Source: SAR202 cluster bacterium bin22 (GTDB taxonomy: Bacteria > Chloroflexota > Dehalococcoidia > Lucifugimonadales > UBA3495). Taken from it: DNA of 64,000 bases. This document shows positions 7,183 to 15,816 of this stretch, in pieces. How positions within the stretch are numbered: the first letter of the stretch is position 1; every line of letters starts with the position of its first letter. The notes beneath the pieces are model-generated. The model saw only the letters and a list, made by a program, of their open reading frames with translations, did not search any database and was not told where the DNA came from. Made by a program: the position numbers and the translations under genes. The stretch is from the NCBI GenBank assembly GCA_002238505.1, contig MPMM01000013.1:1-64000 (forward strand). Direction: 5' to 3'.

Positions 7183-7902
7183 ATGACCATCAGAGACGAG
7201 CCCTGGACTTACGTGCAGATCAGGCTGCACCACTGCGCCACCTGCGGGCTGGCCACCACAGACCAGCTCACGCTGCAGAACCACCTGGCCGAACCCGCGA
7301 ACCAGGGACACCAGGCAGCCGCCGAGCTGCAGGTCCGGTTCCACGCCCTCCCCGAGGAACAGGGGATGGAGATCACCTACAGCACCGACACGGTGGACTT
7401 CGTCCGGCTGGGCCTGCTGCCCGCAGGACCGGCCCGCTGGAGCCAGCAGGCCGAGTGGAGTCCCGACGACGGGGAGACCGGAGAGCTGGCCACCAGGCAG
7501 ACCCGGGGAGTCACCCTCGAGGTCGTCTGCCACCACTGGCCCCAGGGCGCCGGCCCCGACCACTGGCAACGGGCCCTGGACTACGTCCTGTCGGAGAACG
7601 ACGCCTACGACCTGCTGTCAAACGACGCCGGGGACTACTTCCACGACCTGAACGACCACGTCCTCACCGGGACCGCATTCCAGTTCGAGCCCGGACGGCG
7701 CAACGCCGAAGGCCTGCTCTCCTTCCAGGGCAAGGCAACCAGGTACCGGGCCCACGAAGATCTCCAGGGCTCCGTAACCACCTTCAACCAGGACGAGGAC
7801 ATTGTAGAACAGGTACGGCTGGACATAACCCTGGGCCGTGATCCCGACGGCCTCCTGCTGGGCCGGATGCTGGAAGACGAGGGTTGCACCGAACAGGAGT
7901 AA
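7183..7902 (+). CDS. Hypothetical protein with N-terminal CxxC, related to the 14874 gene
   Basis: 239 aa, ATG 7183 after a purine-rich GGGAGAAAAAG. An N-terminal HHCATCGLATTDQLTLQNH segment resembles a C2H2-like zinc knuckle (C19, C22, then H). The C-terminal half (DYFHDLNDHVLTGTAF, GKATRYRAHEDLQGSV) matches the C-terminal half of the product at 14874 (DYYHDTDRALGITGTE, GYIFHSSENLRGHL). The shared domain is unknown. Confidence 0.6.
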   Translation: MTIRDEPWTYVQIRLHHCATCGLATTDQLTLQNHLAEPANQGHQAAAELQVRFHALPEEQGMEITYSTDTVDFVRLGLLPAGPARWSQQAEWSPDDGETGELATRQTRGVTLEVVCHHWPQGAGPDHWQRALDYVLSENDAYDLLSNDAGDYFHDLNDHVLTGTAFQFEPGRRNAEGLLSFQGKATRYRAHEDLQGSVTTFNQDEDIVEQVRLDITLGRDPDGLLLGRMLEDEGCTEQE

Positions 7903-7918
7903 CAGAGAACACCGGAAC

Positions 7919-8296
7919 ATGAAACCAGGAGATGAGCAGATAGACGCCGCATTCCGCGAACCGCGAAGCTACGTTACCCACACCAGACGGTACCCAGACC
8001 CCAGGGACACCGCCTCCGGCGCCGAAGACATAATCGAGCTGGTCCACCAGCGCTTCTATACCAACGACCAGGGACAGCGCCGGCCCACCGACATCCGGAC
8101 CGCGCTGGGCCGCTGGCAGAACCGGAACGGAGACTACACCGTTGACGAGGACGTCCGAAGCTGGATGAACCAAAGGGGCGGCGGCCGCGAGAGCTGGACC
8201 ACGCCGCGCAGCATGACCGACGAGCTGACCCGGCTGATCGACCCGGACCTGGACGCCATGCCACCAGCCGAGGAGTTCCCGAGACACCCCTACTGA
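7919..8296 (+). CDS. Hypothetical acidic protein
   Basis: 125 aa from ATG 7919, 17 bp after the preceding gene's stop. Not recognised. Mostly polar, with RFYTNDQGQRRPTDIRTAL and WMNQRGGGRESW. No cysteine motif or membrane segment. Same direction and close spacing suggest one operon with 7183. Confidence 0.5.
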   Translation: MKPGDEQIDAAFREPRSYVTHTRRYPDPRDTASGAEDIIELVHQRFYTNDQGQRRPTDIRTALGRWQNRNGDYTVDEDVRSWMNQRGGGRESWTTPRSMTDELTRLIDPDLDAMPPAEEFPRHPY

Positions 8297-8448
8297 AAAG
8301 GGACGGCAACTACGGCGCGAGATATCGTAAAAAGGCAGGCCTGCGTTCCTGCCACCATTTGAGGCCCTGGCAGAAATCCGTCCCCTGAGCGGAGAACGGG
8401 CTGTACGGTGCAGGGCCGACAAGATTGAGAAACAGGAGCGTGAGAAAA

Positions 8449-9159
8449 ATGAATCCCACCAAGAGCCACCAGCACGAGAAGTCCGGCGTTTGGAACGCCG
8501 TCAACGACTACGACCGGAGAAACCGGACCTGCTTCGTCTGTGAGCAGCCGATATACGGCTCCACCGCCTTCGGCATCCTAGACCTGCCCATGCACCAGTC
8601 CTGCAAGATAACGACGCAGATCACCAGCGAATACTGCCGACGCCCGGCCTGGATGGCCAGCGGCCACTACGAGGTCATAAACGAGGTCTCCGAGGTGATC
8701 ATGATGGCCCGCCTCGCCCAGCGCGGAGAGCTGGTGAGGGCAACCCGGCAATGGGAAGCGCTGGAGTACGACGACCTGGTAGAACACGGCTGCGGAGACC
8801 TGGACGAAATGGTGGTCTGCGTCGACTTCGAATGGGCCCCCGAGGACCTGGTCCGGATGTACCTGGACGCGAACGCCGGAGTTTACCAGAAGAGCAACCT
8901 GTGCCTGGTCTGCCAGACGCCCATCGAGAACAGGCCCGCGGAGATCGCGGTCTTCCATCGCCACGAGAGCTGCCAGCTGACCATGCAGATGGCTTACCGG
9001 GAGCTGTACGGCGACGAACCCATGCCCACAGGCTACCAGGGCGCCGAGCGGCAGGCCACCGCCGTAAACGTGGCCCGGCTGATCCAGCAGGGCCGGGTCC
9101 TCCAGATGCAGGAATGGACCGCCGCGCCGCAGGTCGAAACGCTGGCCCAGGCCGTGTAG
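8449..9159 (+). CDS. Tandem zinc-module protein
   Basis: 236 aa, ATG 8449 after AGGAG. It contains an internal duplication. Module 1 begins TCFVCEQPIYGS with a partner MHQSC; module 2 begins LCLVCQTPIENR with a partner RHESC. In each, CxxC plus H-x2-C about 20 residues later would hold one zinc, followed by a helical stretch ending in LARLIQQGRV-type sequence. The layout looks like a binding protein with two copies of one fold. No named family recognised. Confidence 0.65.
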   Translation: MNPTKSHQHEKSGVWNAVNDYDRRNRTCFVCEQPIYGSTAFGILDLPMHQSCKITTQITSEYCRRPAWMASGHYEVINEVSEVIMMARLAQRGELVRATRQWEALEYDDLVEHGCGDLDEMVVCVDFEWAPEDLVRMYLDANAGVYQKSNLCLVCQTPIENRPAEIAVFHRHESCQLTMQMAYRELYGDEPMPTGYQGAERQATAVNVARLIQQGRVLQMQEWTAAPQVETLAQAV

Positions 9160-9167
9160 CAAAGCCG

Positions 9168-9521
9168 ATGACTACTGAAAGAGCAAAGGAGAGCCATGAA
9201 CCCGACCCGCACGCGGTCGCCGTGGCCCGGGCCGCCGCCAACGCGGTCAGCCCGGCCCGGGTCGTGCTGTTCGGCTCCAGAGCCAGGGGAGACCACCGGC
9301 CCGATTCGAACATCAACCTGCTGGTGATCAGCCGCAATGCCAACCCCGACGGGGCCGCGGACCTGGCCAGAACCGCCGCCAGAAGGTTCATGGAGACCAG
9401 CGGTGAGGCCAACCAGCGGCTATCCATCGAGAGCATGTCCCACGCCGACTTCGAGCGGCGCCGCCAGAAGGACGGCGACGTAGCCCACCGGGCCGCCGCC
9501 GAGGGGATACCAATCAATTAG
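9168..9521 (+). CDS. MNT-fold nucleotidyltransferase-like protein, probably inactive
   Basis: 117 aa from ATG 9168, eight bases after the preceding stop. VVLFGSRARGD (residues 32-42) is the GSxARG motif of minimal nucleotidyltransferases. The catalytic SDxDL that should follow reads S47-N-I-N-L51, so both metal-binding aspartates are asparagines. This predicts a fold that may bind nucleotide but not transfer it. MNT proteins usually act as antitoxins that AMPylate HEPN toxins; no separate HEPN gene is adjacent. Compare the intact MNT domain at 28265. Confidence 0.75.
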   Translation: MTTERAKESHEPDPHAVAVARAAANAVSPARVVLFGSRARGDHRPDSNINLLVISRNANPDGAADLARTAARRFMETSGEANQRLSIESMSHADFERRRQKDGDVAHRAAAEGIPIN

Positions 9522-9542
9522 TTAAACAAGAGGAGACCAAGA

Positions 9543-9896
9543 ATGCTCAACGAGCAAGCAACCGCCGCGGCGCCCCGCCTGGAATGGGGAATCCGCAACG
9601 GCCGACCCGAGGACCACTTGTACGCCGGCGTCGCCCAGGACGGCGTCCACATAGATGCCCAGGTCTTCCCCAGCCGGAAGGGAGGCTGGCGCTGCCACAT
9701 CTGGACCGGGCTACACCTCTACCAACCCCCATCGTGGGACGAGCCCACGGCGCCGGACCTGGACGGGATTATCAAATGGGCCGAGCGCCACGTAGAACGG
9801 GAGCGAAGCCGCATCGAGGAGCATATCCGGCAGCGCCAACGCCCGAACCGCCACTGGACCATGACTGAGGACGGCGAGGCCCTGCCGCAACAATAA
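9543..9896 (+). CDS. Hypothetical protein
   Basis: 117 aa, ATG 9543 after AAGAGGAGACC. Not recognised. The first 75 residues look beta-rich (WGIRNGRPED, VHIDAQVFPS, WRCHIWTGLH); a charged helix follows (IIKWAERHVERERSRIEEH). Twenty-two bases separate it from the MNT-like gene and 20 from the HAD gene, so all three are probably co-transcribed. Confidence 0.55.
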   Translation: MLNEQATAAAPRLEWGIRNGRPEDHLYAGVAQDGVHIDAQVFPSRKGGWRCHIWTGLHLYQPPSWDEPTAPDLDGIIKWAERHVERERSRIEEHIRQRQRPNRHWTMTEDGEALPQQ

Positions 9897-9916
9897 AACC
9901 AGGAAAGGAAACAGCA

Positions 9917-10540
9917 ATGGCCACACCACCTACATCGGGCGACGGCGCCGCCCTGCAGGAGCCCCTTACGAGGTTTGAACGAGACCGCCATCCGGAGGCT
10001 GAACATGCCCTGAAAATCCTAGAGGCGGCCGCCAACGTCAACGAGCTCACCGGAACCCTGATGTTCCCCGGGGCAACCCCCTACGCCCACCGGGCCCTGA
10101 AAGCCTGCCTGGAGCAGGCGGAGACGAAGACCCGAGACCACGGACTATCTGTGGTGTCCTTCGACATCGACCTGACGCTGGCCACCGGCGAGCAGGACGA
10201 AGAGGGCCTGGTCCTGATAGACCCGGCGGAGATCTCCCGGCTGCAGGCCCTGGGCTATATCGCTGGAACCTGCTCCGACCGCGAGCCCTCGGACCAGCTG
10301 AGGCTGATGGAGACCCTGGGGCAGAGCCCCAACTTCGCCATCCCCAAGGAGCTGCTGGAATGGGCCAGAAGGCTCCTGCCCGGCACCATGCACCTGCACG
10401 TTGGCGACGACCCCCAGCGCGACAGGGCCGTCGCCCTGGCCGCCGGCTGGAATTACCAGACGCCCGGAGACTACACGCGCCGCGCCGCCAGCGGCCGCCG
10501 CCAAGCGAAACTTCCCCGACAGGAGAGAGAGACACCTTGA
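9917..10540 (+). CDS. HAD-like hydrolase
   Basis: 207 aa, ATG 9917 after AGGAAAGGAAA. HAD motifs in order: SFDIDLTLA with D83 and D85 (nucleophile and general acid), TCSDRE with S120 (motif II), and HVGDDPQRDRAVAL with D164/D165 and D169 (motif IV). The N-terminal 75 residues are helical and not part of the core. The motif III lysine is plausibly K144 or nearby. Predicted phosphatase-type hydrolase; substrate unknown. Its TGA overlaps the TTG start of the Rieske gene. Confidence 0.7.
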   Translation: MATPPTSGDGAALQEPLTRFERDRHPEAEHALKILEAAANVNELTGTLMFPGATPYAHRALKACLEQAETKTRDHGLSVVSFDIDLTLATGEQDEEGLVLIDPAEISRLQALGYIAGTCSDREPSDQLRLMETLGQSPNFAIPKELLEWARRLLPGTMHLHVGDDPQRDRAVALAAGWNYQTPGDYTRRAASGRRQAKLPRQERETP

Positions 10541-11160
10541 GCACAAGACCCGAGACCCAGGCCGGACCGGAACCGATGGAGCTGGGCGGGCTGTACACCG
10601 TTCCCCACGTCCGGGCCGTCTGGCCCGCAAACACCCCAAACTGGGTTCCGGTGCTGGGCCCCAGGCATAACGACGCCGAGATAATCAACTTCAAGCCGGA
10701 GCATTTCCATATAGACTTCCGGTTCGTCACCGACCAGATGCTGGCCGACGCCGAGGCCCTGGTGCCCACCGGCTCCATCTACGCCATCAGCTGGGTATAC
10801 CAGCAGGTGATCGCCTCCCTGGCGCCCGAAATCGACGACGACGTCCTGGCCCGCCTGACCCCGAAGGGGGAACTGGTCGAGCTGCACACCATGAAGCCGC
10901 TGCAAGCGCCCACGGAGAGCTGGTACCAGTTGCTGCCGGCGAAGTACCGACGGGTCTACCCCAACCATCCGACCTACCTGCTGCCCTGGATGAAGGAGCT
11001 AGAGAAGGCCTACGCCGACTGCCGCCTGGGGCCCGATTTGAAATGCCCCCACCGGGGCACCGACCTGAGCGGGCTGGAGGTGAAAAACGGCAACCTGACC
11101 TGTCCCCTTCACGGCCTCACCTGGAGAGTCAAGACCGGCCGGCTGGAGCCCAGCCCCTGA
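10537..11160 (+). CDS. Rieske-type [2Fe-2S] protein, paralogue of the 40593 gene
   Basis: 207 aa, TTG start at 10537 whose TTGA overlaps the upstream TGA. The C terminus holds the Rieske site: C170-P-H172-RG, 16 residues, C189-PLH192-G, the standard C-x-H / C-x2-H ligand set. About 160 residues of unknown fold precede it and align with the protein at 40593 (W-PV-GP-H-DAE, H-HID-RF). No transmembrane anchor and no oxygenase catalytic domain, so it is probably a soluble electron carrier or redox-sensing protein. A Rieske cluster on a region of this type is unusual. Confidence 0.75.
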   Translation: MSTRPETQAGPEPMELGGLYTVPHVRAVWPANTPNWVPVLGPRHNDAEIINFKPEHFHIDFRFVTDQMLADAEALVPTGSIYAISWVYQQVIASLAPEIDDDVLARLTPKGELVELHTMKPLQAPTESWYQLLPAKYRRVYPNHPTYLLPWMKELEKAYADCRLGPDLKCPHRGTDLSGLEVKNGNLTCPLHGLTWRVKTGRLEPSP

Positions 11161-11176
11161 CCCATAGGTGTAGAAT
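11144..11176 (+). promoter_or_regulatory. Promoter-like: TGGAGC - 21 bp - TAGAAT
   Basis: TGGAGC at 11144-11149 overlaps the end of the Rieske gene; TAGAAT at 11171-11176 lies 43 bp before the Uma2 start. Same layout as the other GAAAGC-N20/21-TATAAT sites. Confidence 0.4.
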
Positions 11177-11218
11177 AAACAGGGCAAGGCAGACCACCGC
11201 AGGGAGGATGAATCGACG

Positions 11219-11824
11219 ATGAACAGAACGACGCCGGAGACCCGACAGCACGAAGCCGCCCGAGTCCAGGCGGAGACGACACCCTGCAGGTTCAGCAGCC
11301 AGCAGTACCGCTGGCTGATCGACGCGGGGATCCTGACCACCGAGCACCGGGTCGAGCTGATCGAAGGAGAAATACGCACAATGGCGCCAATGGGACCCGC
11401 CCACCGCAGGAGCATGAGAAGGCTGAACACCTGGCTGGTGCTCCACGCCGGAGACGAATACGTGGTCGAAAGCCAGCTGAGCATAGACCTGTCCGAGGCG
11501 TTAACCCCCGACCCCGACTTCATTCTCGCCAGGTGGAGGGAGGACGGATATCCCGAAGAGGAAAACCCCGGCAGGGACGACGTCCTGCTGGCCATCGAGG
11601 TTGCCGAAAGCTCCCTGGAATACAACCTGGGCGAGAAGGCCCGGGCCTACGCCCGGGCCGGAATAGCCGAACTGTGGGTGGTCGACATACCCCACCGGCA
11701 GATCCACGTCTTCATTCACCCCTCCGACGACGGCTACCGGTCCCACGCTCTCGCGGGCGAGGATGAGGCGGTAACCGCCCTGCTGATCCCCAACCTGACG
11801 CTGCCGGTCTCCGAAGCGCTCTGA
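11219..11824 (+). CDS. Uma2 family (DUF820) endonuclease-like protein
   Basis: 201 aa, ATG 11219. Typical Uma2 order: YRWLIDAGILT, VELIEGEIRTMAPMGPAH, PDPDFILAR, LLAIEVAESSLEYNLGEK, then RAGIAELWVVDI and a closing beta segment. The D-(E)xK-like acidic residues of this PD-(D/E)XK superfamily branch are present (PDPD, IEVAES, then K). Uma2 proteins are abundant in cyanobacteria, Chloroflexota and actinobacteria; the biological role is poorly known. It probably has its own promoter. Confidence 0.85.
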   Translation: MNRTTPETRQHEAARVQAETTPCRFSSQQYRWLIDAGILTTEHRVELIEGEIRTMAPMGPAHRRSMRRLNTWLVLHAGDEYVVESQLSIDLSEALTPDPDFILARWREDGYPEEENPGRDDVLLAIEVAESSLEYNLGEKARAYARAGIAELWVVDIPHRQIHVFIHPSDDGYRSHALAGEDEAVTALLIPNLTLPVSEAL

Positions 11825-11850
11825 CCGACCGGCCCCCCGCCACTACCAGG

Positions 11851-11887
11851 AAAAAAGAGCCGCAATCGCCGTGAGCGACTGCGGCTC
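11851..11887 (-). terminator. Hairpin; intrinsic terminator for the minus strand
   Basis: GAGCCGCA-A-TCGC pairs with GCGA-C-TGCGGCTC (11857-11887). On the minus strand it is directly followed by six T (complement of 11851-11856). On the + strand no T-run follows. No minus-strand gene is nearby, so it may block antisense transcription or be a remnant. Confidence 0.5.
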
Positions 11888-11938
11888 TGCTGCTGCCAAC
11901 CGCAACCGCCGAAGCCGCCTGACAAGGAGATATTCACC

Positions 11939-13402
11939 TTGCCGAAAGCCACCACAACACGCAGCCCAGCAGGCCAGATGTCCCTCTTCCCAGAGGAGGC
12001 GCCGGAGCCGTCCAGCCCGGAAGAACAGGAGCCGGTAGAAATTCCGGTCGATGTGCCAGCGCCCACGGCCAAGGGGAATCGGCAGAGACCGCTGCCAACG
12101 CCGCCGCCAGGCATGACCTGGGAGGCAACCCCAGCCCCGGCCCTGCAGCTGACGCCCCTGCTCCACGAGGCCACCGAGGACGGCCGGTACCACAGGCACA
12201 CCGCTGGTGGGAGGATCGCCGCAACGCTGGCCAACCTGCGCGAGCTGCGGCAGGAGAACCCCGACCTGACGCCCCGGCAGCTGGCCCAGCTGGCCAGAGA
12301 ACCCGCGACCGGCCTCAGAGACGATCTGATCGAGCGACTGGCCGCGCTGGACACCGCCGCCGCCGACCCCCGGCTGCTTGAGGAAGAACGGTACCTGCTG
12401 AACCAGGACCTGCTGGACGGACGCGACGGCAAGGTCGCCACGGAGGCCCAGGTCGCCGACTTCCTGGCCATGGCCGCCAACCCCGGGCCCGACAGCCGGG
12501 TCCTGGACCTGTGCTGCGGCAGCGGCCGCCTGCTGGTACACGCCTGGCTCCACATGCTCCGCCAGACCGAGACGGGAAAGAACCCGATCACCGGACGCCT
12601 GCAGGGAATAGAACGCAACATGGACCTGGCCGAGGCCGCCGCCACCGGCCTACGCCTCCACGGCATCACCGGCGCCGGCGTCGCCCAGGCCAACAGCCTG
12701 AACCCCGAGGAATGCCACGAGGCCGGCGTGGAGGACGGCCAGTGGGACTTCGTGATCACCAACCTGCCCCTGGGCCTGAAGGTAAGAAAAGACCAGTTCG
12801 GATACTACGGCCGAAAGCCGGAGGACATCCTGTACACCGTCAAAAGCAGCCGGGCCAGGATGGACTCCGAGATCCTGATGCTGCAGCGGGTCAGAGACCT
12901 GCTGGCCCCAGGCCACGGCCGCGCCGCCCTCATTGTCTCCGACGGCCTGCTGAGCAACAGCAGCGACCGCTTCGCCCGGGACTGGATGATGAACCACCTG
13001 GCGCTGGAGGGCGTCATATCCCTGCCCCGCAAGAGCCGGAGCTCCGCCACCGCCAAGACCAGCGTCCTGCTGCTACGCCGGATGGCGCCGGGGGAGACCC
13101 AGGCCGACGAATCGCAGATCTTCATGGCCATCTGCGAAAACGACGGCCACGACGGCCGCAAGGAGACCAGCGCCCGATACGCCATTGACCAGAAGGAGGG
13201 CGACACCCAGCGGATCGTGATGCTGCACAACGACCTGGTCGATTACATGACCGCCGAGACCAGGCTCAGCGACGGATCCTGGCGGCGGACCAGGCGGATA
13301 CCGGTCCTGGACGCGAACCACGCCAGCATCCTGTCCCACCTGAACGACTTCCGCCGCGATCCCGCCGGCTGGGAATCGGAACAGGCCGCGGCGACGAGTT
13401 AG
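11939..13402 (+). CDS. HsdM-like N-6 adenine DNA methylase with altered motif IV
   Basis: 487 aa, TTG start at 11939 after AAGGAGATATT. N-terminal ~100 residues are Pro/Glu-rich. The methylase core follows: motif I LDLCCGSGRLL (about residue 190), and the motif IV region VITNLPLGLK (about residue 275) where NPPF/NPPY is expected. Downstream blocks DSEILMLQRVRDLL, AALIVSDGLL and GVISLPRKSR match the HsdM C-terminal half. No hsdS or hsdR is adjacent, so it is an orphan. The NLPL motif makes activity doubtful: N is kept but the second residue is changed. Confidence 0.75.
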   Translation: MPKATTTRSPAGQMSLFPEEAPEPSSPEEQEPVEIPVDVPAPTAKGNRQRPLPTPPPGMTWEATPAPALQLTPLLHEATEDGRYHRHTAGGRIAATLANLRELRQENPDLTPRQLAQLAREPATGLRDDLIERLAALDTAAADPRLLEEERYLLNQDLLDGRDGKVATEAQVADFLAMAANPGPDSRVLDLCCGSGRLLVHAWLHMLRQTETGKNPITGRLQGIERNMDLAEAAATGLRLHGITGAGVAQANSLNPEECHEAGVEDGQWDFVITNLPLGLKVRKDQFGYYGRKPEDILYTVKSSRARMDSEILMLQRVRDLLAPGHGRAALIVSDGLLSNSSDRFARDWMMNHLALEGVISLPRKSRSSATAKTSVLLLRRMAPGETQADESQIFMAICENDGHDGRKETSARYAIDQKEGDTQRIVMLHNDLVDYMTAETRLSDGSWRRTRRIPVLDANHASILSHLNDFRRDPAGWESEQAAATS

Positions 13403-13486
13403 CAGGAAAGCCCGCGGACCGAAACATAAAAGCAAGGGCCGGATCCGACTCCCCCCAGGAATCAAGCCCAACAGGAACAGGAAAAA

Positions 13487-13963
13487 ATGAACGAAACAAC
13501 GGAAGCCACCCCCAAGCGCCGGACCATCGCGGCCGAGGCCGCCGCGTCCATCCGGAAGGAACTCAAGGAGGCGGGAATAAAGGTCGATTCGGTGAAAAGC
13601 AAAACCTTCGCCGGCGGCGACAGCGTCAACATCAGCATCACCGACGCGCCGCCCGCGGTATACCGGACCGCCAGGGAGATCGCCAGCCGCCACGAGCTGG
13701 GCACCTTCGACGGCATGGAAGACATCTACCGCTACCGGCCCGACGACTCGGGGCGACCCCGCGCCAAGTACGTCCACGTCAATAACCAAATGTCCCCGCA
13801 GATGCGGGAGAGGATCCACACCTTCCTGATGGACACCCAGACGGACTACGCCGAGAACCCGGAAGGCCACCCGCAGCGCGACTACATATACTGGACCTTC
13901 TGCGCCAGCCGGGAATGGCTGCATCCATTCTGGTCCGAAGAGGACCTCGGAGTTGAACTTTAG
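13487..13963 (+). CDS. LPD29 domain protein
   Basis: 158 aa, ATG 13487 after AGGAACAGG. AAASIRKELKEAGIKVDSV, then GGDSVNISITD and FDGMEDIY follow the pattern of large polyvalent protein-associated domain 29: a helix, a 'GG-S--V-WTDGP' strand pair, and an FDGM-D block. The domain usually occurs inside giant phage and plasmid polyvalent proteins or as short stand-alone proteins like this one; its activity is unknown. The next gene starts directly after its stop. Confidence 0.65.
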   Translation: MNETTEATPKRRTIAAEAAASIRKELKEAGIKVDSVKSKTFAGGDSVNISITDAPPAVYRTAREIASRHELGTFDGMEDIYRYRPDDSGRPRAKYVHVNNQMSPQMRERIHTFLMDTQTDYAENPEGHPQRDYIYWTFCASREWLHPFWSEEDLGVEL

Positions 13964-14164
13964 ATGAAAACACTGACCCGACAGCAGCGGATAGTGGCCT
14001 ACCAGGAAGTATGCCGGCTGGCCGAAGCCAACGCCCTGATCCTCAAGGGCTACGGCGGAGTCCTGACGCTGGTACACCCGGACACCCAGGAACAAGAGGG
14101 CGTGATGGACCAGTGTCTCCGGATGGCAGACGCCTCGGAGAAGCCGAAGGCCGAAGCGGGCTAG
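13964..14164 (+). CDS. Small hypothetical protein
   Basis: 66 aa; ATG 13964 abuts the TAG of the LPD29 gene, so translation is probably coupled. Helical N terminus (QQRIVAYQEVCRLAEANAL) and one short strand segment (GVLTLVHPD). Single cysteines only. Not recognised; a partner of the LPD29 protein is possible from its position. Confidence 0.5.
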   Translation: MKTLTRQQRIVAYQEVCRLAEANALILKGYGGVLTLVHPDTQEQEGVMDQCLRMADASEKPKAEAG

Positions 14165-14216
14165 GCCGGCAGAGGGCCGACAAGGGAAACTGGCCGAGAA
14201 AAAGTCGAGATGATGA

Positions 14217-14834
14217 ATGAGCCAAAAAGAGGAAACAGTAAAGACCGAGGAGATGGCCAACTGGCCGGGAACTCCGGGCGAAAGCAGGCTGAAGGCCGCA
14301 ATTAACCTGCTGGAGGGCAGAACCGCGGTGGAGGACGTAAGTGGAGTCGCCAAAGAGGACGCCAGACAGCTGGAACGCAAGGAAGAAATCGAGGTCTTCA
14401 ACCTCTGGGCAGAACACGAGCTGGGCAAGCTCTTCCAGATGGAGGACATCACCCTGGAGGCCCTGATCAGGATCGTAAACAACGGAAGCAGCGAGGACTA
14501 CATCGGCGCGCTGCTGAGCAACAGGGAACCCGGAGACGACGTCGCCATGAGGGCGAGCAAGCTCTTCCGTCTGCCTGACTGGGTTGGTCTGCACCCAATG
14601 CTGCCGGAGTTCGAGGGGAAAGAGGCATTGATCATCGGCAACCCGCAGCAGGGGCAGGGCAACTGCATAATTGTGGCCAGCGACCGGATTCTCCAGGCCA
14701 GGTCCGCCACCGAGGAAGCGCAGTACCAGGGCCCGATGACCGATGCCCTGTACGATGTCCTGCGCTGGCACGGCGTGAAAAAGGTACATTGGTTGACAGA
14801 CCCGGACCGACTGCAACACGAAGCGAGAAAATGA
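14217..14834 (+). CDS. Hypothetical protein
   Basis: 205 aa, ATG 14217. Helical N-terminal half (RLKAAINLLEGR, ARQLERKEEIEVFNLWAEHE), then a mixed segment with EALIIGNPQQGQGN. The latter glycine-rich loop is not a Walker A motif. No membrane segment or metal motif. Not recognised. Confidence 0.5.
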   Translation: MSQKEETVKTEEMANWPGTPGESRLKAAINLLEGRTAVEDVSGVAKEDARQLERKEEIEVFNLWAEHELGKLFQMEDITLEALIRIVNNGSSEDYIGALLSNREPGDDVAMRASKLFRLPDWVGLHPMLPEFEGKEALIIGNPQQGQGNCIIVASDRILQARSATEEAQYQGPMTDALYDVLRWHGVKKVHWLTDPDRLQHEARK

Positions 14835-14873
14835 CCGAGGAGCACTCGGAGTTCTTAAAACAGGAGGAACGGG

Positions 14874-15698
14874 TTGACTACTGACACCGACCCGAAGCAG
14901 GACCCCACGGACCCCCGGAATGACAACGACGAAAACGACAACCCCGCCATCAGCGAGGAGACCTGGGACGAGGCCCGAAGCCTGGCCTGCCGTCTGAGAC
15001 AGAAGAAGGAAAGCACTAACCAGGGGGAGCAGGATAGCGAGCGGACCCTGCTGATGATGGCCCTCATCGTCGGAGCCAATGCCAACCGGCCCGAGGCGTC
15101 GGAACAGTTCACAAACCTTCACCGGGCCGAGATGACGGAGCACTACGCCCAGGCCCTGGAGGAAGGACTCATGCGGGGGTACGACCCCAGGGAATACGCC
15201 CACGACCTGCTGGCGCTGGCCGCACTGCTGGCCGGAACCGACGTCAACGGCATCAGGCCGACGGGCAGCCACAGCTTCGAGCACAGCTTCAGGACGCTGG
15301 CCAGCGGGGATGAGACCGCGCCGAAGACCCGGCTGAGAATCACGGTCAGCAACCCGCAAGGCGCCGACGTTCCCCTCCAGCACTGGCAGTGGGCCTTCGG
15401 ATACTTCAGCCAGGAGGAAGACCTGCAGAGCCTGGCCGAGAACAGCATGAGCGACTATTACCACGACACCGACCGGGCGCTGGGAATCACCGGCACCGAG
15501 ATCGTGATCGACGACGACAGCCTGCAGCCCGCCGCCGAGGCCCCCTGCCTGACCGGCAGAGGCTACATCTTCCACAGCAGCGAAAACCTGCGGGGCCACC
15601 TGGTCAACCATACCGACGACGTCCTATGCACCGTCGACCTGAAAATCGAAGTCCTGAATCCCGAAGAGGTGCGAACCGAGCTTCGGCAGTGCGTCTAA
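14874..15698 (+). CDS. Hypothetical protein, C-terminal domain shared with the 7183 gene
   Basis: 274 aa, TTG start 14874 after AGGAGGAA. The N-terminal ~55 residues are Asp/Asn-rich and probably disordered (DTDPKQDPTDPRNDNDEND). A helical middle part follows (LMMALIVGANANRPEA). The C-terminal 110 residues share DYYHDTDRALGITGTE and RGYIFHSSENLRGHLVN with the protein at 7183, including the terminal 'V--DL-I' strand. Function unknown. Confidence 0.55.
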   Translation: MTTDTDPKQDPTDPRNDNDENDNPAISEETWDEARSLACRLRQKKESTNQGEQDSERTLLMMALIVGANANRPEASEQFTNLHRAEMTEHYAQALEEGLMRGYDPREYAHDLLALAALLAGTDVNGIRPTGSHSFEHSFRTLASGDETAPKTRLRITVSNPQGADVPLQHWQWAFGYFSQEEDLQSLAENSMSDYYHDTDRALGITGTEIVIDDDSLQPAAEAPCLTGRGYIFHSSENLRGHLVNHTDDVLCTVDLKIEVLNPEEVRTELRQCV

Positions 15699-15816
15699 CC
15701 GGCTCCTGAGTGGCAACACCGTCTAAGCGGCTGACCGAAGGCGTCGAAACGGAAGACAGGAGCTGCCACCCAGGCATTATCATAGGGAAGCACCCTTAAC
15801 ATGGAGGCACAGGACA

